Source of the DNA: an uncultured Bacilli bacterium
Lineage (GTDB): Bacteria > Bacillota_I > Bacilli_A > RF39 > UBA660
Direction of reading: 5' to 3'
Assembly (NCBI GenBank): GCA_905235065.1
Contig: CAJOJR010000015.1
Location: 1-42,564 of the forward strand
DNA length: 42,564 nucleotides
Shown: piece after piece, positions 15,405 through 23,233 of the stretch
Layout: the number at the start of each line of letters is the position of its first letter
Numbering within the stretch: the stretch's first letter is position 1
The notes under the pieces: model-generated
What the model was told of the DNA's origin: nothing
The model's input: only the letters and a program-made list of their open reading frames with translations
Database searches by the model: none
Made by a program: the position numbers and the translations under genes

Positions 15405-16187
15405 ATGGAAGAAAAGAAAAAAGGAATGTCACTAATATTGATAGTAATACTTACAATAATTGGTACATGCTTAGTAGGGTTCCTAGTATGGTACGGTAGT
15501 AGGGTTCCTAGTATGGTACGGAGTAAATTTTTTAAAGGAGAAGAGAAGCCTAATAATTCGGTAGATGAACCAGTAATTCCATCAACAGATACTCCAGTAG
15601 AGGAACCGTCAGATATACCAACAGGTACTGTGGGAGAAAAAATTGATTTTCCACAAGAAGGTGGAGAAAGTGCTTTATTAGATGATTTGCTGGAATTATT
15701 ACCAGAAGAAAAAATAAATGAAAATTTCAAGAATTTAGCTTATACTAAAGATGGTAATATATATAAGTATGATTGTGAAAGTTATGAATCAAAATGTAAT
15801 TTGGTAAAAGTAACAATTAATAATGAAACATCTATAAATACAGTTGGTCATAATGATAGAACTGGAGAAGGATTAAAACTTTATAAAGTAGGGAACTATT
15901 ATATAACTATAACTGAACATGATGGTATTGCAACTTTAAAAGTTTATAACAAAAACAACGAAGTATTATCTGCAGAAGCAACTTCAAGATATTTCATAGG
16001 GAATGATTCATTTCCTACTGAACCAATAATAGTTAATAATAAATTATATTATGTAGAATTAAATGGTGAAATATTAAGCGATGGGACATCTAATTGTAGA
16101 TATGGATATATAGATTTATTAAATGACATTAATTTTGTTAGTATTCAATCATTAAAATTGAAAATAGATGATTATGGTGACAAATAA
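15405..16187 (+). CDS. Membrane-anchored exported protein of the duplicated module, copy 2
   Basis: 260 aa paralogue of the 14060 gene. N-terminus MEEKKKGMS, membrane helix with IIGTCLVGFLVWYG, acidic Pro-rich stalk (PNNSVD, PVEEP), EKIDFPQ, then an outer domain with two Cys (YDCESYESKCN). Directly after the helix, 25 bp are repeated in tandem and the second copy is read in another frame (RVPSMVRS); the original frame resumes at FFKGEE, probably thanks to loss of one T in the following T run. SD GAAAGG is moderate. Function unknown. Confidence 0.75.
   Translation: MEEKKKGMSLILIVILTIIGTCLVGFLVWYGSRVPSMVRSKFFKGEEKPNNSVDEPVIPSTDTPVEEPSDIPTGTVGEKIDFPQEGGESALLDDLLELLPEEKINENFKNLAYTKDGNIYKYDCESYESKCNLVKVTINNETSINTVGHNDRTGEGLKLYKVGNYYITITEHDGIATLKVYNKNNEVLSAEATSRYFIGNDSFPTEPIIVNNKLYYVELNGEILSDGTSNCRYGYIDLLNDINFVSIQSLKLKIDDYGDK
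15472..15521 (+). repeat. Perfect 25-bp tandem duplication inside the copy 2 gene
   Basis: TAGTAGGGTTCCTAGTATGG and the next five bases occur twice back to back (15472-15496, 15497-15521). As 25 is not a multiple of three, a compensating indel is needed; the TTTTTT run at about 15528 is one short of what YGVNFFKGEE would need. Confidence 0.9.
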
Positions 16188-16227
16188 TTATAGTATATAT
16201 GATGCCACTTGTACTATATTGAAAATT

Positions 16228-16256
16228 AAGACAAGTTATTAACTTGCCTTTTTATT
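16228..16256 (+). terminator. Terminator after copy 2 membrane protein
   Basis: AAGACAAG, loop TTATTAA, CTTGCCTT (one A-C mismatch) with CTTTTTATTTT. Confidence 0.75.
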
Positions 16257-16269
16257 TTATGTAAATATT

Positions 16270-16278
16270 TGTTATAAT
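16270..16278 (+). promoter_or_regulatory. gpsA promoter (extended -10)
   Basis: TGTTATAAT with TATAAT at 16273-16278; the -35 at the usual distance is only TTTTAT. Confidence 0.55.
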
Positions 16279-16304
16279 TAATATGTACACAAAAGGAGGG
16301 TATT

Positions 16305-17273
16305 ATGAAAGTAAGTATACTTGGAAGTGGAGCTTATGGTCTTGCTTTAAGACATATATTAGTAAACAATAAAATAAACGTTTGTTCTTGGACATATAGT
16401 GAAGAAGAATGTAAGAATTTAATAAAGACTAAGAAAAGTTTAAAATTAAAAGATTATGAATTAAATGGTGAAATTAATATTACTAGTAATATGGAAGAAT
16501 GTGTAAAAGATTCGGGTTTAGTTGTTGTAGCTGTACCTGCTTTTGCATTTGAAGAAACTATTAAGAATTTAAAAAAATATATTAATAAAAACTCAATTGT
16601 TTTAATTGCAACTAAAGGTATTGAACAGAATAAGTGCTTATTTCTAGATGAAATATTTACATTATATTTAAAGAATAAATTTGGTGTAATATCAGGGCCT
16701 ACTTTCGCGGAAGATATAATAAAAAATTCTAGCATAGGTTTTTCTTTGGCAACTAAATATAAAGAAGTTGATTATGTTGTTAGGTCTTGTTTTGAAAATA
16801 AGACAACAAAATTTAGAACAACTAAAGATGTTAGGGGAATTGAAATATGTGGTAGTATTAAAAATGTAATGGCAATAGCTTCTGGAATGTTAAGTGGAAT
16901 GAATGTTACTGATTCAACAAGGGCATTATTCTTAACTGAAAGTATGAATGATATAAAAGAATTAATCAAGTATCTTGGTGGTAAAAAGAAAAGTATTCTT
17001 TCTTTTGCAGGCTTTGGAGATATTCTTATGACTTGTACTTCTATTAAATCAAGAAATTATAGTTTTGGATATTTAATAGGTCAAGGTGCTTCCCAAGAAG
17101 AAATAAATAAATATTTAGAAAATACTACAGTGGAAGGAATGTATACTTTAAAATCAATTCATAAATTGGTTAGGAAGAAAAAAGTTAAAATGCCTATAAT
17201 AAATTTAATTCATAACATTATTGCTGGTAAAAAAGAAAAAGAAGAAATGCTTAAGTTTTTAATAGAGAAGTAA
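16305..17273 (+). CDS. gpsA: Glycerol-3-phosphate dehydrogenase [NAD(P)+]
   Basis: Cytosolic enzyme reducing dihydroxyacetone phosphate to sn-glycerol-3-phosphate for phospholipid synthesis. 322 aa, normal length. Rossmann motif GSGAYGLAL at residues 7-15, ATKGIE and SGPTFAEDI in the middle, the catalytic Lys in CGSIKNVMAIASG, and GFGDILMTCTSIKSRN in the C-terminal domain. SD AAAAGGAGG. Stands alone between two terminators; pgsA downstream uses phospholipid intermediates as well. Confidence 0.95.
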   Translation: MKVSILGSGAYGLALRHILVNNKINVCSWTYSEEECKNLIKTKKSLKLKDYELNGEINITSNMEECVKDSGLVVVAVPAFAFEETIKNLKKYINKNSIVLIATKGIEQNKCLFLDEIFTLYLKNKFGVISGPTFAEDIIKNSSIGFSLATKYKEVDYVVRSCFENKTTKFRTTKDVRGIEICGSIKNVMAIASGMLSGMNVTDSTRALFLTESMNDIKELIKYLGGKKKSILSFAGFGDILMTCTSIKSRNYSFGYLIGQGASQEEINKYLENTTVEGMYTLKSIHKLVRKKKVKMPIINLIHNIIAGKKEKEEMLKFLIEK

Positions 17274-17275
17274 TA

Positions 17276-17312
17276 AGGCACAATTGACATTTTGTGTCTT
17301 TTTTTGTAAAAT
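17276..17312 (+). promoter_or_regulatory. gpsA terminator carrying the gpsB promoter
   Basis: The hairpin GGCACAA ... TTGTGTC with a T run ends gpsA. Its loop is TTGACATT, and TTGACA (17284-17289) forms with TAAAAT (17307-17312, spacer 17) a near-consensus promoter. So stem loop and T run are the -35 and spacer of the next gene. Confidence 0.75.
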
Positions 17313-17349
17313 TATATGCGTAAATGATTAAAGGATTGAGGGTGTTAAA

Positions 17350-17676
17350 ATGTTAGATGATAAAATATTTTTAACTACAAAAGATATACTTGAAAAGGAA
17401 TTTAATTTTGATGTTAGAGGGTATAGGCCTCAAGAAGTTGATAAGTTTTTGGATTTGGTAATAAAGGATTATACTGAATTTCAAAATATTATTAAGAAAT
17501 TAGCAGTTGAAATTAAAAATCTTGAAAGTGAAAATCAAAGTTTACAAGGTGAAGTACGTGATTTGAAGTCTAAACTTGATATAGCAACTTCAAATACTGG
17601 TAAGAGTGTTACTAACCTAGATATAATTAAACGTATAAGTGATCTTGAAAAAATAGTATATGGTGAAAACGAATAA
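17350..17676 (+). CDS. gpsB: Cell-division protein GpsB (DivIVA-like)
   Basis: 108 aa. The N-terminal DivIVA/GpsB lipid-binding module is clear: LTTKDILEKEF, then F.VRGYRPQEVDKFLDLVIKDY, then a coiled coil (residues 40-75) and a C-terminal helix for trimer formation. GpsB links septal and side-wall peptidoglycan synthesis by binding penicillin-binding proteins. The following gene is rnpB, as in Bacillus, which supports GpsB rather than the longer DivIVA. SD GGATTGAGGGTG-like and moderate. Confidence 0.92.
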   Translation: MLDDKIFLTTKDILEKEFNFDVRGYRPQEVDKFLDLVIKDYTEFQNIIKKLAVEIKNLESENQSLQGEVRDLKSKLDIATSNTGKSVTNLDIIKRISDLEKIVYGENE

Positions 17677-17682
17677 TAATTT

Positions 17683-17985
17683 TTAGACAAACGCTGCATA
17701 GAATTCTATGTAGAGGAAAGTCCATACTCGCACTGTCCTGCAATGGCAGTAGTGTTCGTGCTAGAGGAAAAAATAACTCTAGGAAAGCTTTGCTTTACGG
17801 CTTCGAAATAGTCAAGAACTGATTAAAGTAGATATAAAAGTGCTATAGTGACGATGTCCTTAGGGATAAGGAAGTGGAACGACGTAAACCCCACGAGCGA
17901 GAAACCCAAATTTGGTAGGGGAACTTTTACAAGGGAATCAAACTGAGTAAAGGAAGGGAAACCTTAGATAAATGTTTGTCACCTT
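17683..17985 (+). ncRNA. rnpB: RNase P RNA, type B
   Basis: The 5' end GACAAAC (17686-17692) pairs with GTTTGTC (17974-17980) as helix P1. The conserved GAGGAAAGTCC (about 17713), CGAGCGAGAAACCC-type core and the AAGGAAGGGAAACC region follow in the order of Bacillus-type RNase P RNAs. Location right after gpsB agrees. It processes the 5' end of tRNA precursors. Exact ends are estimated. Confidence 0.93.
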
Positions 17986-18033
17986 TATGGTACAAAATAT
18001 GGCTTATTAAAATTATTATATAAAAGGAGAATA

Positions 18034-18546
18034 ATGAAAGATATAGGAGAAAATTTTAGGGAAAAAAGAGAAGAATTTGGCATAAGTAAAGAAGAAGCAG
18101 CTAATGATATGGAAATAACTCTTGCTCAACTTGATAATCTAGAAGATGGAAATGCCAATGCTTTTAAAGATGTTTTTTTTCTAAAAGAGTTAATTAAAAA
18201 ATATGCGAAGTATTTAAATATAAATGAAGATGTAGTTATGTCTGAATACAATGAATTTATGTTTAATTATACTTCTAGAATCCCAATTGAAGAAATTGAG
18301 AAGAAGGTAAGTGAAATAAAAAAAGAAGAAGAGAAAGAAGCTTCTAAAAAAGTATATTCACCTTACACAAAAATTAATGATAATAATAAGAATAGTTCAA
18401 AGAAAATAATATATATAATAATAGCTATATTTGTGATTGTTTTAATAACTTTAATAGCACTTTTAGTTAAAAATAAAGTAGATAATGAAAATTTTGTGGG
18501 ATTTAATTTTTTGAAAGGAGAAACTATTTATGAATTTACCAAATAG
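18034..18546 (+). CDS. rodZ: RodZ-like cytoskeletal adaptor, short form
   Basis: 170 aa. An N-terminal helix-turn-helix of the HTH_25/RodZ type (residues 5-70, IGENFREKREEFGISKEEAA), a Lys/Glu/Ser linker and one membrane helix (about 126-148). The outer part is only some 20 residues, whereas full RodZ has a beta domain of about 100, so this is a minimal form. RodZ couples MreB to the wall-elongation machinery. SD AAAGGAG. It overlaps pgsA by 17 bases; the rodZ(ymfM)-pgsA-recA-rny order is typical for Bacilli (cinA absent). Confidence 0.8.
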   Translation: MKDIGENFREKREEFGISKEEAANDMEITLAQLDNLEDGNANAFKDVFFLKELIKKYAKYLNINEDVVMSEYNEFMFNYTSRIPIEEIEKKVSEIKKEEEKEASKKVYSPYTKINDNNKNSSKKIIYIIIAIFVIVLITLIALLVKNKVDNENFVGFNFLKGETIYEFTK

Positions 18547-19135
18547 AATAACACTTAGTAGAGTATTTTTATCAATAATTTTGCTTATATTACTTATTTT
18601 TCCATTTTACAAATTTGGATTTAATTTTCCTACATTTGTGGTTGCTAATGGAAAGGTTATTTTGGATTTAAAATATGTAATATGTGGGATAATTTTTGTA
18701 ATAGCAGCTTCAACTGACTTTTTAGATGGATATTTAGCAAGAAAGAATAATCAAGTTACTGACTTTGGTAAAGTGTTAGATGCTATAGCTGATAAAATGT
18801 TAGTAAACGGAGTATTAATTATATTGGCTGTAGAAAGTCAAATTAGTGTTATTGTACCTGTAGTAATTGTAATTAGGGATATTGCAGTTGATTCAATCAA
18901 AATGATAGCTGGTCAAAAGAATGGTGCAGTAGGCGCTAGCTGGACTGGTAAAATTAAAACAATATGTATGCTTATAGGAATAACATTGCTATTTTTTGGT
19001 AATTTACCGTTTGAACTTGTTAATTTAAGATTTGCTGAATTCTTAATATTAATAGCAACTGTTTTATCTGTGGTGAGCGGTGTTCAGTATTATTTAAATA
19101 ATAAAAAATATTTATTTTCAAAAGATTTACAATAA
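18530..19135 (+). CDS. pgsA: CDP-diacylglycerol-glycerol-3-phosphate phosphatidyltransferase
   Basis: Integral membrane enzyme making phosphatidylglycerol phosphate. 201 aa with several helices and the complete CDP-alcohol phosphatidyltransferase signature: DFLDGYLARKNNQVTDFGKVLD and the following AD, i.e. DGx2ARx8Gx3Dx3D. SD GAAAGGAG lies inside the end of rodZ. Followed by a hairpin terminator; gpsA close by supplies its substrate. Confidence 0.95.
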   Translation: MNLPNRITLSRVFLSIILLILLIFPFYKFGFNFPTFVVANGKVILDLKYVICGIIFVIAASTDFLDGYLARKNNQVTDFGKVLDAIADKMLVNGVLIILAVESQISVIVPVVIVIRDIAVDSIKMIAGQKNGAVGASWTGKIKTICMLIGITLLFFGNLPFELVNLRFAEFLILIATVLSVVSGVQYYLNNKKYLFSKDLQ

Positions 19136-19141
19136 AAACTT

Positions 19142-19170
19142 AAAAATCTCTTATAGGGATTTTTTTATTT
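19142..19170 (+). terminator. Terminator after pgsA
   Basis: AAAAATCTC, loop TTATA, GGGATTTTT with a long T run. Confidence 0.8.
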
Positions 19171-19205
19171 TGGAGTATAGTAAAATATGTAAAACTTAAT
19201 TTTAA

Positions 19206-19219
19206 CAAACAATTGTTTG
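19206..19219. promoter_or_regulatory. LexA-like SOS box of recA
   Basis: Perfect 14-bp palindrome CAAACAATTGTTTG, 10 bp upstream of the recA -35. It fits the Gram-positive LexA pattern (C-G/A-AAC-N4-GTTTG-like). No lexA gene is in the window, so regulation is inferred. Confidence 0.6.
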
Positions 19220-19229
19220 AAAAAAGTTG

Positions 19230-19258
19230 TTGACTTTGAAAAATAGGTGAGTTAAAAT
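19230..19258 (+). promoter_or_regulatory. recA promoter
   Basis: TTGACT (19230-19235), 17-bp spacer, TAAAAT (19253-19258). Confidence 0.85.
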
Positions 19259-19281
19259 ATTATTGTAAAGGAGGAAAACAT

Positions 19282-20322
19282 ATGGAAAAGAAAGGAAAAG
19301 AGAAAGATAACACACTTGAACAAGTGCTTTTAGATATAGAAAAACAATTCGGTAAAGGCGCAATAATGAAACTAGGAGAAGGTGGAGTAAAAAATATAGA
19401 TGTGGTATCGAGTGGAAGTATTGCACTCGATGTTGCATTAGGAGTTGGGGGTTATCCAAAAGGAAGAATTATAGAAATATTTGGACCTGAATCTAGTGGT
19501 AAAACAACTATTGCTTTGCATGCAATTGCAGAAGTACAAAAACTTGGAGGTAGGGCCGCATTTATTGATGCTGAACATGCATTAGATCCAATATACGCTA
19601 AAAATTTAGGAGTTGATATTGATAATTTATTATTATCTCAACCAGATACAGGTGAACAAGCATTAGAAATTTGTGAGGCTTTAGTTAGAAGTGAAGCAAT
19701 TTCAATAATAGTTATTGATAGTGTTGCAGCACTTGTACCTCAAGCTGAAATTGAAGGCGAGATGGGGGATTCTCATGTTGGTCTCCAAGCCAGATTAATG
19801 TCTCAGGCATTAAGAAAATTGAGTGGCACTATTAATAAAACAAATACTATTTGTATATTTATTAATCAATTAAGGGAAAAAGTAGGGGTGATGTTTGGAA
19901 ATCCCGAAACAACTCCAGGCGGAAGAGCACTGAAATTCTATTCTAGTGTTAGACTTGATGTTAGACGCGCTGAGCAAATTAAAGTTGGAAATGAAATTCT
20001 TGGTAACAGAACAGTTATTAAAGTTGTTAAGAATAAAGTGGCTCCACCATTTAGAACAGCTGAAGTGGAAATTATGTATGGTGAAGGTGTATCAAGAGAA
20101 GGCGAACTTGTTGATTTAGCTTCAAATGTAGATATTATCAATAAGAGTGGTGCTTGGTTTTCTTATAAAGGTGAGAGAATTGGACAAGGTAAAGAAAACG
20201 TAAAACTTGTGCTTAAAAATAATCCTGAATTATGCAAAGAAATATATGATAAAGTAAGAGAACACTACTTTAACAAAGAAGATACTGATACAAAAAAACT
20301 TCCTAATTCAAAAGAAGGATAA
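19282..20322 (+). CDS. recA: Recombinase RecA
   Basis: 346 aa, full length. Walker [10 protein letters not shown], the RecA signature [11 protein letters not shown]1/L2 loops with [22 protein letters not shown] and [10 protein letters not shown], and the C-terminal domain are all intact. Catalyses homologous strand exchange and triggers LexA cleavage in the SOS response. SD AAAGGAGG. Preceded by a LexA-like box and promoter, followed by a strong palindromic terminator, so it is a single-gene unit. Confidence 0.98.
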   Translation: MEKKGKEKDNTLEQVLLDIEKQFGKGAIMKLGEGGVKNIDVVSSGSIALDVALGVGGYPKGRIIEIFGPESSGKTTIALHAIAEVQKLGGRAAFIDAEHALDPIYAKNLGVDIDNLLLSQPDTGEQALEICEALVRSEAISIIVIDSVAALVPQAEIEGEMGDSHVGLQARLMSQALRKLSGTINKTNTICIFINQLREKVGVMFGNPETTPGGRALKFYSSVRLDVRRAEQIKVGNEILGNRTVIKVVKNKVAPPFRTAEVEIMYGEGVSREGELVDLASNVDIINKSGAWFSYKGERIGQGKENVKLVLKNNPELCKEIYDKVREHYFNKEDTDTKKLPNSKEG

Positions 20323-20324
20323 AT

Positions 20325-20360
20325 TTAAAATAATTATAGTTTAAACTATAATTATTTTTT
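20325..20360 (+). terminator. Terminator after recA
   Basis: AATAATTATAGTTTAAACTATAATTATTTTTTT: a long perfect palindrome, then a T run. Confidence 0.85.
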
Positions 20361-20374
20361 TACTTAAATATCAT

Positions 20375-20403
20375 TTGACAATACTACTAAAAAACTTTAA
20401 AAT
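20375..20403 (+). promoter_or_regulatory. rny promoter
   Basis: TTGACA (20375-20380), 17-bp spacer, TAAAAT (20398-20403). Confidence 0.85.
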
Positions 20404-20458
20404 AATATTTAGGAAGTAGTTCACACTTTCTAAATATAAAATTAATGGAGGAATGAAT

Positions 20459-22003
20459 ATGGATAATGTTGCTTTCTCCATTTTGCTTGGCTTAATTGGA
20501 ATTATATTAGGAGTCACTATAACTTTTTTAATTAATAAATTAAAAGATGCGGCTACTAGAAATGAAGCCAATAAATTAATAGAAAACGCTAGAAAAGAAG
20601 CAGAAAGAATTAAAAGAGATAATGTTCTTGAATTAAAAGAAGAATCATATAAGTTAAAACAACAAACTGAACAAGAGATTAAAGAAAAGAAAAAAGAACT
20701 AAACGAATTAAACGATAGAATTGATAATCGTGAAAGAAGTCTTGATAAAAGAGATGAACTTATTAATGAACGCGAAAGATCATTAGATCAAAAAGACAAA
20801 AATTTATTGGCAAAACAAAAAGAATTGCAAGAAAAAGATGCAAAAATGGAGAATTTATTGAAAGAACAGATAGAATTATTAGAAAAAATATCTGGTTTTT
20901 CAAAAGAAAAGGCTAGAACTTTAGTAATGGAAAAAGTAGAAAATGAAATGTCTAAAGAAATAGCCGAATATTTAAAACAAAGAGAAGATGAGGCTAAATT
21001 AGAGGCTGATAGAAAATCAAAGGAATATTTAGTTGATTGTATGCAAAGATATTCAAATGATGTTACAAGTGAACAAACTGTATCTACTGTAACACTTCCT
21101 AATGATGAAATGAAGGGAAGAATTATAGGTAGAGAAGGTCGTAACATAAGAACTATCGAAGCTATAACAGGTGTTGATTTAATAATTGATGACACTCCTG
21201 AAGTTATTGTTCTATCAAGTTTTGACCCTCTTAGAAGAGAAATAGCTAAGTCTACTCTTGAGGCTTTGATTAAAGATGGAAGAATACACCCAGCTAGAAT
21301 TGAAGAACTTTATGATAAAATTTGTGAAGACTTTAAAAACAAAATTAAAGAAAAAGGTGAGGAAGCTTTATTTGAACTTAATTTAACAAAAGTAGATCCA
21401 TATCTTGTTGAATTAATAGGTAAATTGAATTTTAGAACAAGTTATGGTCAAAATGCTTTAAGTCACTCTAAAGAAGTTGCTCATTTAGCGGGATTACTTG
21501 CTTCAGAATTAGGAGAAAACGTTGCACTTGCTAAAAGAGCCGGTTTACTTCATGAAGCTATTGACTTTGAAATTGAAGGAAGCCACGTTGAAATAGGCGC
21601 TGATGTTGCTAAAAAAGCTAATGAAGATCCAGTTGTTATAAATGCAATTGAATCACATCACGGCGATAAGAAACCAACTTCAGTTATATCAGTATTAGTT
21701 CAAATAGCTGATGCTTTATCAGCTTCACGTCCAGGTGCTAGAAATGATAGTTTAGAAAACTATGTTAAGAGATTAGAGCAACTTGAAGCAATTGGAAATG
21801 AAATTGAAGGTGTTGATAAAACATTTGCAATGCAAGCTGGTAGAGAATTAAGAGTAATTGTTAAACCAGAAGAAATTGATGATGCCAAAAGTTATAAGAT
21901 TGCTAGGGATATTAAAGATAAAGTTGAAGCAGAAATGCAATATCCCGGAACAATTAAAGTAGTTGTTATTAGAGAAACAAGAGCAGAAGAAATTGCTAAA
22001 TAG
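20459..22003 (+). CDS. rny: Ribonuclease Y with defective HD motif
   Basis: Membrane-anchored endoribonuclease that starts mRNA decay. An N-terminal helix (residues 2-23), a long coiled coil (30-190), a KH domain with GRIIGREGRNIRTIE, and an HD domain with FRTSYGQNALSHSKEVAHLAG. ATG 20459 is chosen because GGAGG is 7 bases away; the tracked ATG 20453 touches the SD. The family reads LLHDIGKAIDHE, but here it is LLHEAIDFE: nine nucleotides are missing and the metal-binding Asp is lost while the frame is kept. Either an assembly error or a catalytically dead enzyme. ESHHGD and the rest are intact. Confidence 0.95.
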   Translation: MDNVAFSILLGLIGIILGVTITFLINKLKDAATRNEANKLIENARKEAERIKRDNVLELKEESYKLKQQTEQEIKEKKKELNELNDRIDNRERSLDKRDELINERERSLDQKDKNLLAKQKELQEKDAKMENLLKEQIELLEKISGFSKEKARTLVMEKVENEMSKEIAEYLKQREDEAKLEADRKSKEYLVDCMQRYSNDVTSEQTVSTVTLPNDEMKGRIIGREGRNIRTIEAITGVDLIIDDTPEVIVLSSFDPLRREIAKSTLEALIKDGRIHPARIEELYDKICEDFKNKIKEKGEEALFELNLTKVDPYLVELIGKLNFRTSYGQNALSHSKEVAHLAGLLASELGENVALAKRAGLLHEAIDFEIEGSHVEIGADVAKKANEDPVVINAIESHHGDKKPTSVISVLVQIADALSASRPGARNDSLENYVKRLEQLEAIGNEIEGVDKTFAMQAGRELRVIVKPEEIDDAKSYKIARDIKDKVEAEMQYPGTIKVVVIRETRAEEIAK

Positions 22004-22035
22004 CAATTTCTTTATTTGATTTTTAAATTACTTTG

Positions 22036-22044
22036 TGGTATAAT
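22036..22044 (+). promoter_or_regulatory. Promoter of the 118-aa unknown gene
   Basis: Extended -10 TGGTATAAT (TATAAT at 22039-22044). Confidence 0.55.
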
Positions 22045-22071
22045 ATGTTCCATGTTTAAGGGGGAAAAGTT

Positions 22072-22428
22072 ATGAAAAAGTTTGAAGAGTTAAAAAATAA
22101 TAGTGTATTCAATGTTGGTGTGTGGGAATTAAAACCGACATTTAAAAGTGAAGAGTTTATAAATAAATATGTTTTTAATTCATATGTTCAAGGATTAACA
22201 TTTTCATTTATAAAAACCGGAGAAAACACTTGTAAGGAATTACTAAGTGGGACTGAATTCAATTTGGAAGAGTTATTAATGACTAACGAAGAAATTGGTT
22301 TATGTTTCTTTGGTGGTTATGTAAATGATATAGCAGCAAAAAATACTGCTGACAAAGAATACACAACAACTTATTTTAAAGCAGCTAAAGAAGCGAACAA
22401 AAATAATAAAAAATTAATAAGAAAATAG
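22072..22428 (+). CDS. 118-aa soluble protein, unknown
   Basis: Good SD AAGGGGGAAAAG, own promoter and own terminator, so it is a stand-alone gene. No signal or membrane helix. Sequence of mixed alpha/beta kind with FNVGVWELKPTFKSEEF near the N-terminus, TGENTCKEL in the middle and a Lys/Asn-rich C-terminal helix. No known motif recognised. Base use is like its neighbours. Confidence 0.75.
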   Translation: MKKFEELKNNSVFNVGVWELKPTFKSEEFINKYVFNSYVQGLTFSFIKTGENTCKELLSGTEFNLEELLMTNEEIGLCFFGGYVNDIAAKNTADKEYTTTYFKAAKEANKNNKKLIRK

Positions 22429-22452
22429 GACTATAAAAATCCTATTTTTTAT
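22424..22452 (+). terminator. Terminator of the 118-aa gene
   Basis: AAATAGGA pairs with TCCTATTT, followed by T-rich DNA. Confidence 0.8.
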
Positions 22453-22483
22453 TTTATAATTGTTATATAAAAGAGGTGTTTTT

Positions 22484-23233
22484 ATGAGAGCATTAATAAC
22501 GGGTGCTTCTAATGGAATAGGGTTAGAATTTGCTAAGAAATTAAATAATTTAGGATATGATTTAATACTTGTTTCAAGAAATGAGGATAAGTTAAATGAA
22601 ATAAAAAGATCATTAAAAGGTGATATTGAGATAGTATCAATGGATTTATCTAACGAAAAGAATGTATATGATTTATATGATAAAACAAAAGGTAGAGTGG
22701 ATCTTTTAATTAATAATGCAGGATTTGGTTTATTTGGTAAATTTACTGAAACTGATTTAAAAGAAGAATTAAATCTAATTGATTTAAATATAAAAGCATA
22801 TCATATTTTAACAAAATTATTCTTACAAGATATGGTAAAAAGAGATAGTGGAAGAATACTTAATGTGGCTTCTTCTGCAGCGTTTGAACCAGGACCTTTA
22901 ATGTCCGCTTATTATGCTTCAAAATCTTATGTTTATAATTTAACTATGGCAATATATGAAGAATTAAGAAGAAATAAATCTCATGTAAAAGTAAGTGTAT
23001 TATGTCCTGGGCCAGTAAATACTGGATTTAATGATAGAGCTAATGTTAGATTTAGTTTAAAAAGTCTAACACCTGAATATGTAGTAGATTATTCAATTTC
23101 TCAAATGATGAAAAATAAATTAGTAATAATACCATCTTTAAGAGTGAGAATGGGTGTATTTGCTAATAGAATATTTAGTAGAAAATTTGTATTGAAAATA
23201 ATATATAATATTCAAAAGAAAAAAGATAACTAG
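22484..23233 (+). CDS. Short-chain dehydrogenase/reductase
   Basis: 249 aa. Classical SDR features: TGASNGIGLEFA (cofactor loop, residues 7-18), NNAGFG near residue 84, catalytic Ser in ASSAAFEPG and the YYASK motif (YxxxK), then CPGPVNTGF. NAD(P)H-dependent oxidoreductase; the arginine in VSRNEDKL suggests NADP(H). Close to the DltE/YqjQ-like general SDR group, so substrate is open. ATG 22484 is used because AAGAGGTG stands before it; the tracked start lies upstream of the SD. Its stop codon overlaps the stop of the convergent rnj gene. Confidence 0.88.
   Translation: MRALITGASNGIGLEFAKKLNNLGYDLILVSRNEDKLNEIKRSLKGDIEIVSMDLSNEKNVYDLYDKTKGRVDLLINNAGFGLFGKFTETDLKEELNLIDLNIKAYHILTKLFLQDMVKRDSGRILNVASSAAFEPGPLMSAYYASKSYVYNLTMAIYEELRRNKSHVKVSVLCPGPVNTGFNDRANVRFSLKSLTPEYVVDYSISQMMKNKLVIIPSLRVRMGVFANRIFSRKFVLKIIYNIQKKKDN

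Larger units (their letters stand above)
13521..16256 (+). repeat. Tandem duplication of a toxin-antitoxin plus membrane-protein module
   Basis: Two diverged copies (about 13521-14878 and 14878-16256). Each holds, in order, a GACAAG/CTTGTC-type terminator, a plus-strand promoter with the shared stretch TTTGATAAAATGTATTTA, a GAAGGAAACTTCAT segment, a plus-strand hairpin, a minus-strand 24-aa peptide gene, its promoter, a TTTACACYGTAAATGTAAAAT operator-like stretch and a plus-strand protein starting MExKK. The intergenic parts contain no other gene that I can see. Shared terminator ends on each side could have supported duplication by recombination. Confidence 0.85.

Noticed and set aside
15314-15730. 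Minus-strand 138-aa ORF opposite the copy 2 membrane protein
   Set aside because: Mirror of a coding frame with acidic stalk codons; no SD and no counterpart of equal sense in copy 1.
19202-19459. Minus-strand 85-aa ORF over the recA promoter
   Set aside because: It covers the LexA-like box, the recA promoter and the recA start on the opposite strand, has no SD, and is a shadow frame.
20788-21195. Minus-strand 135-aa ORF inside rny
   Set aside because: Shadow of the Lys/Glu-rich coiled coil, Ser/Phe-rich, no SD.
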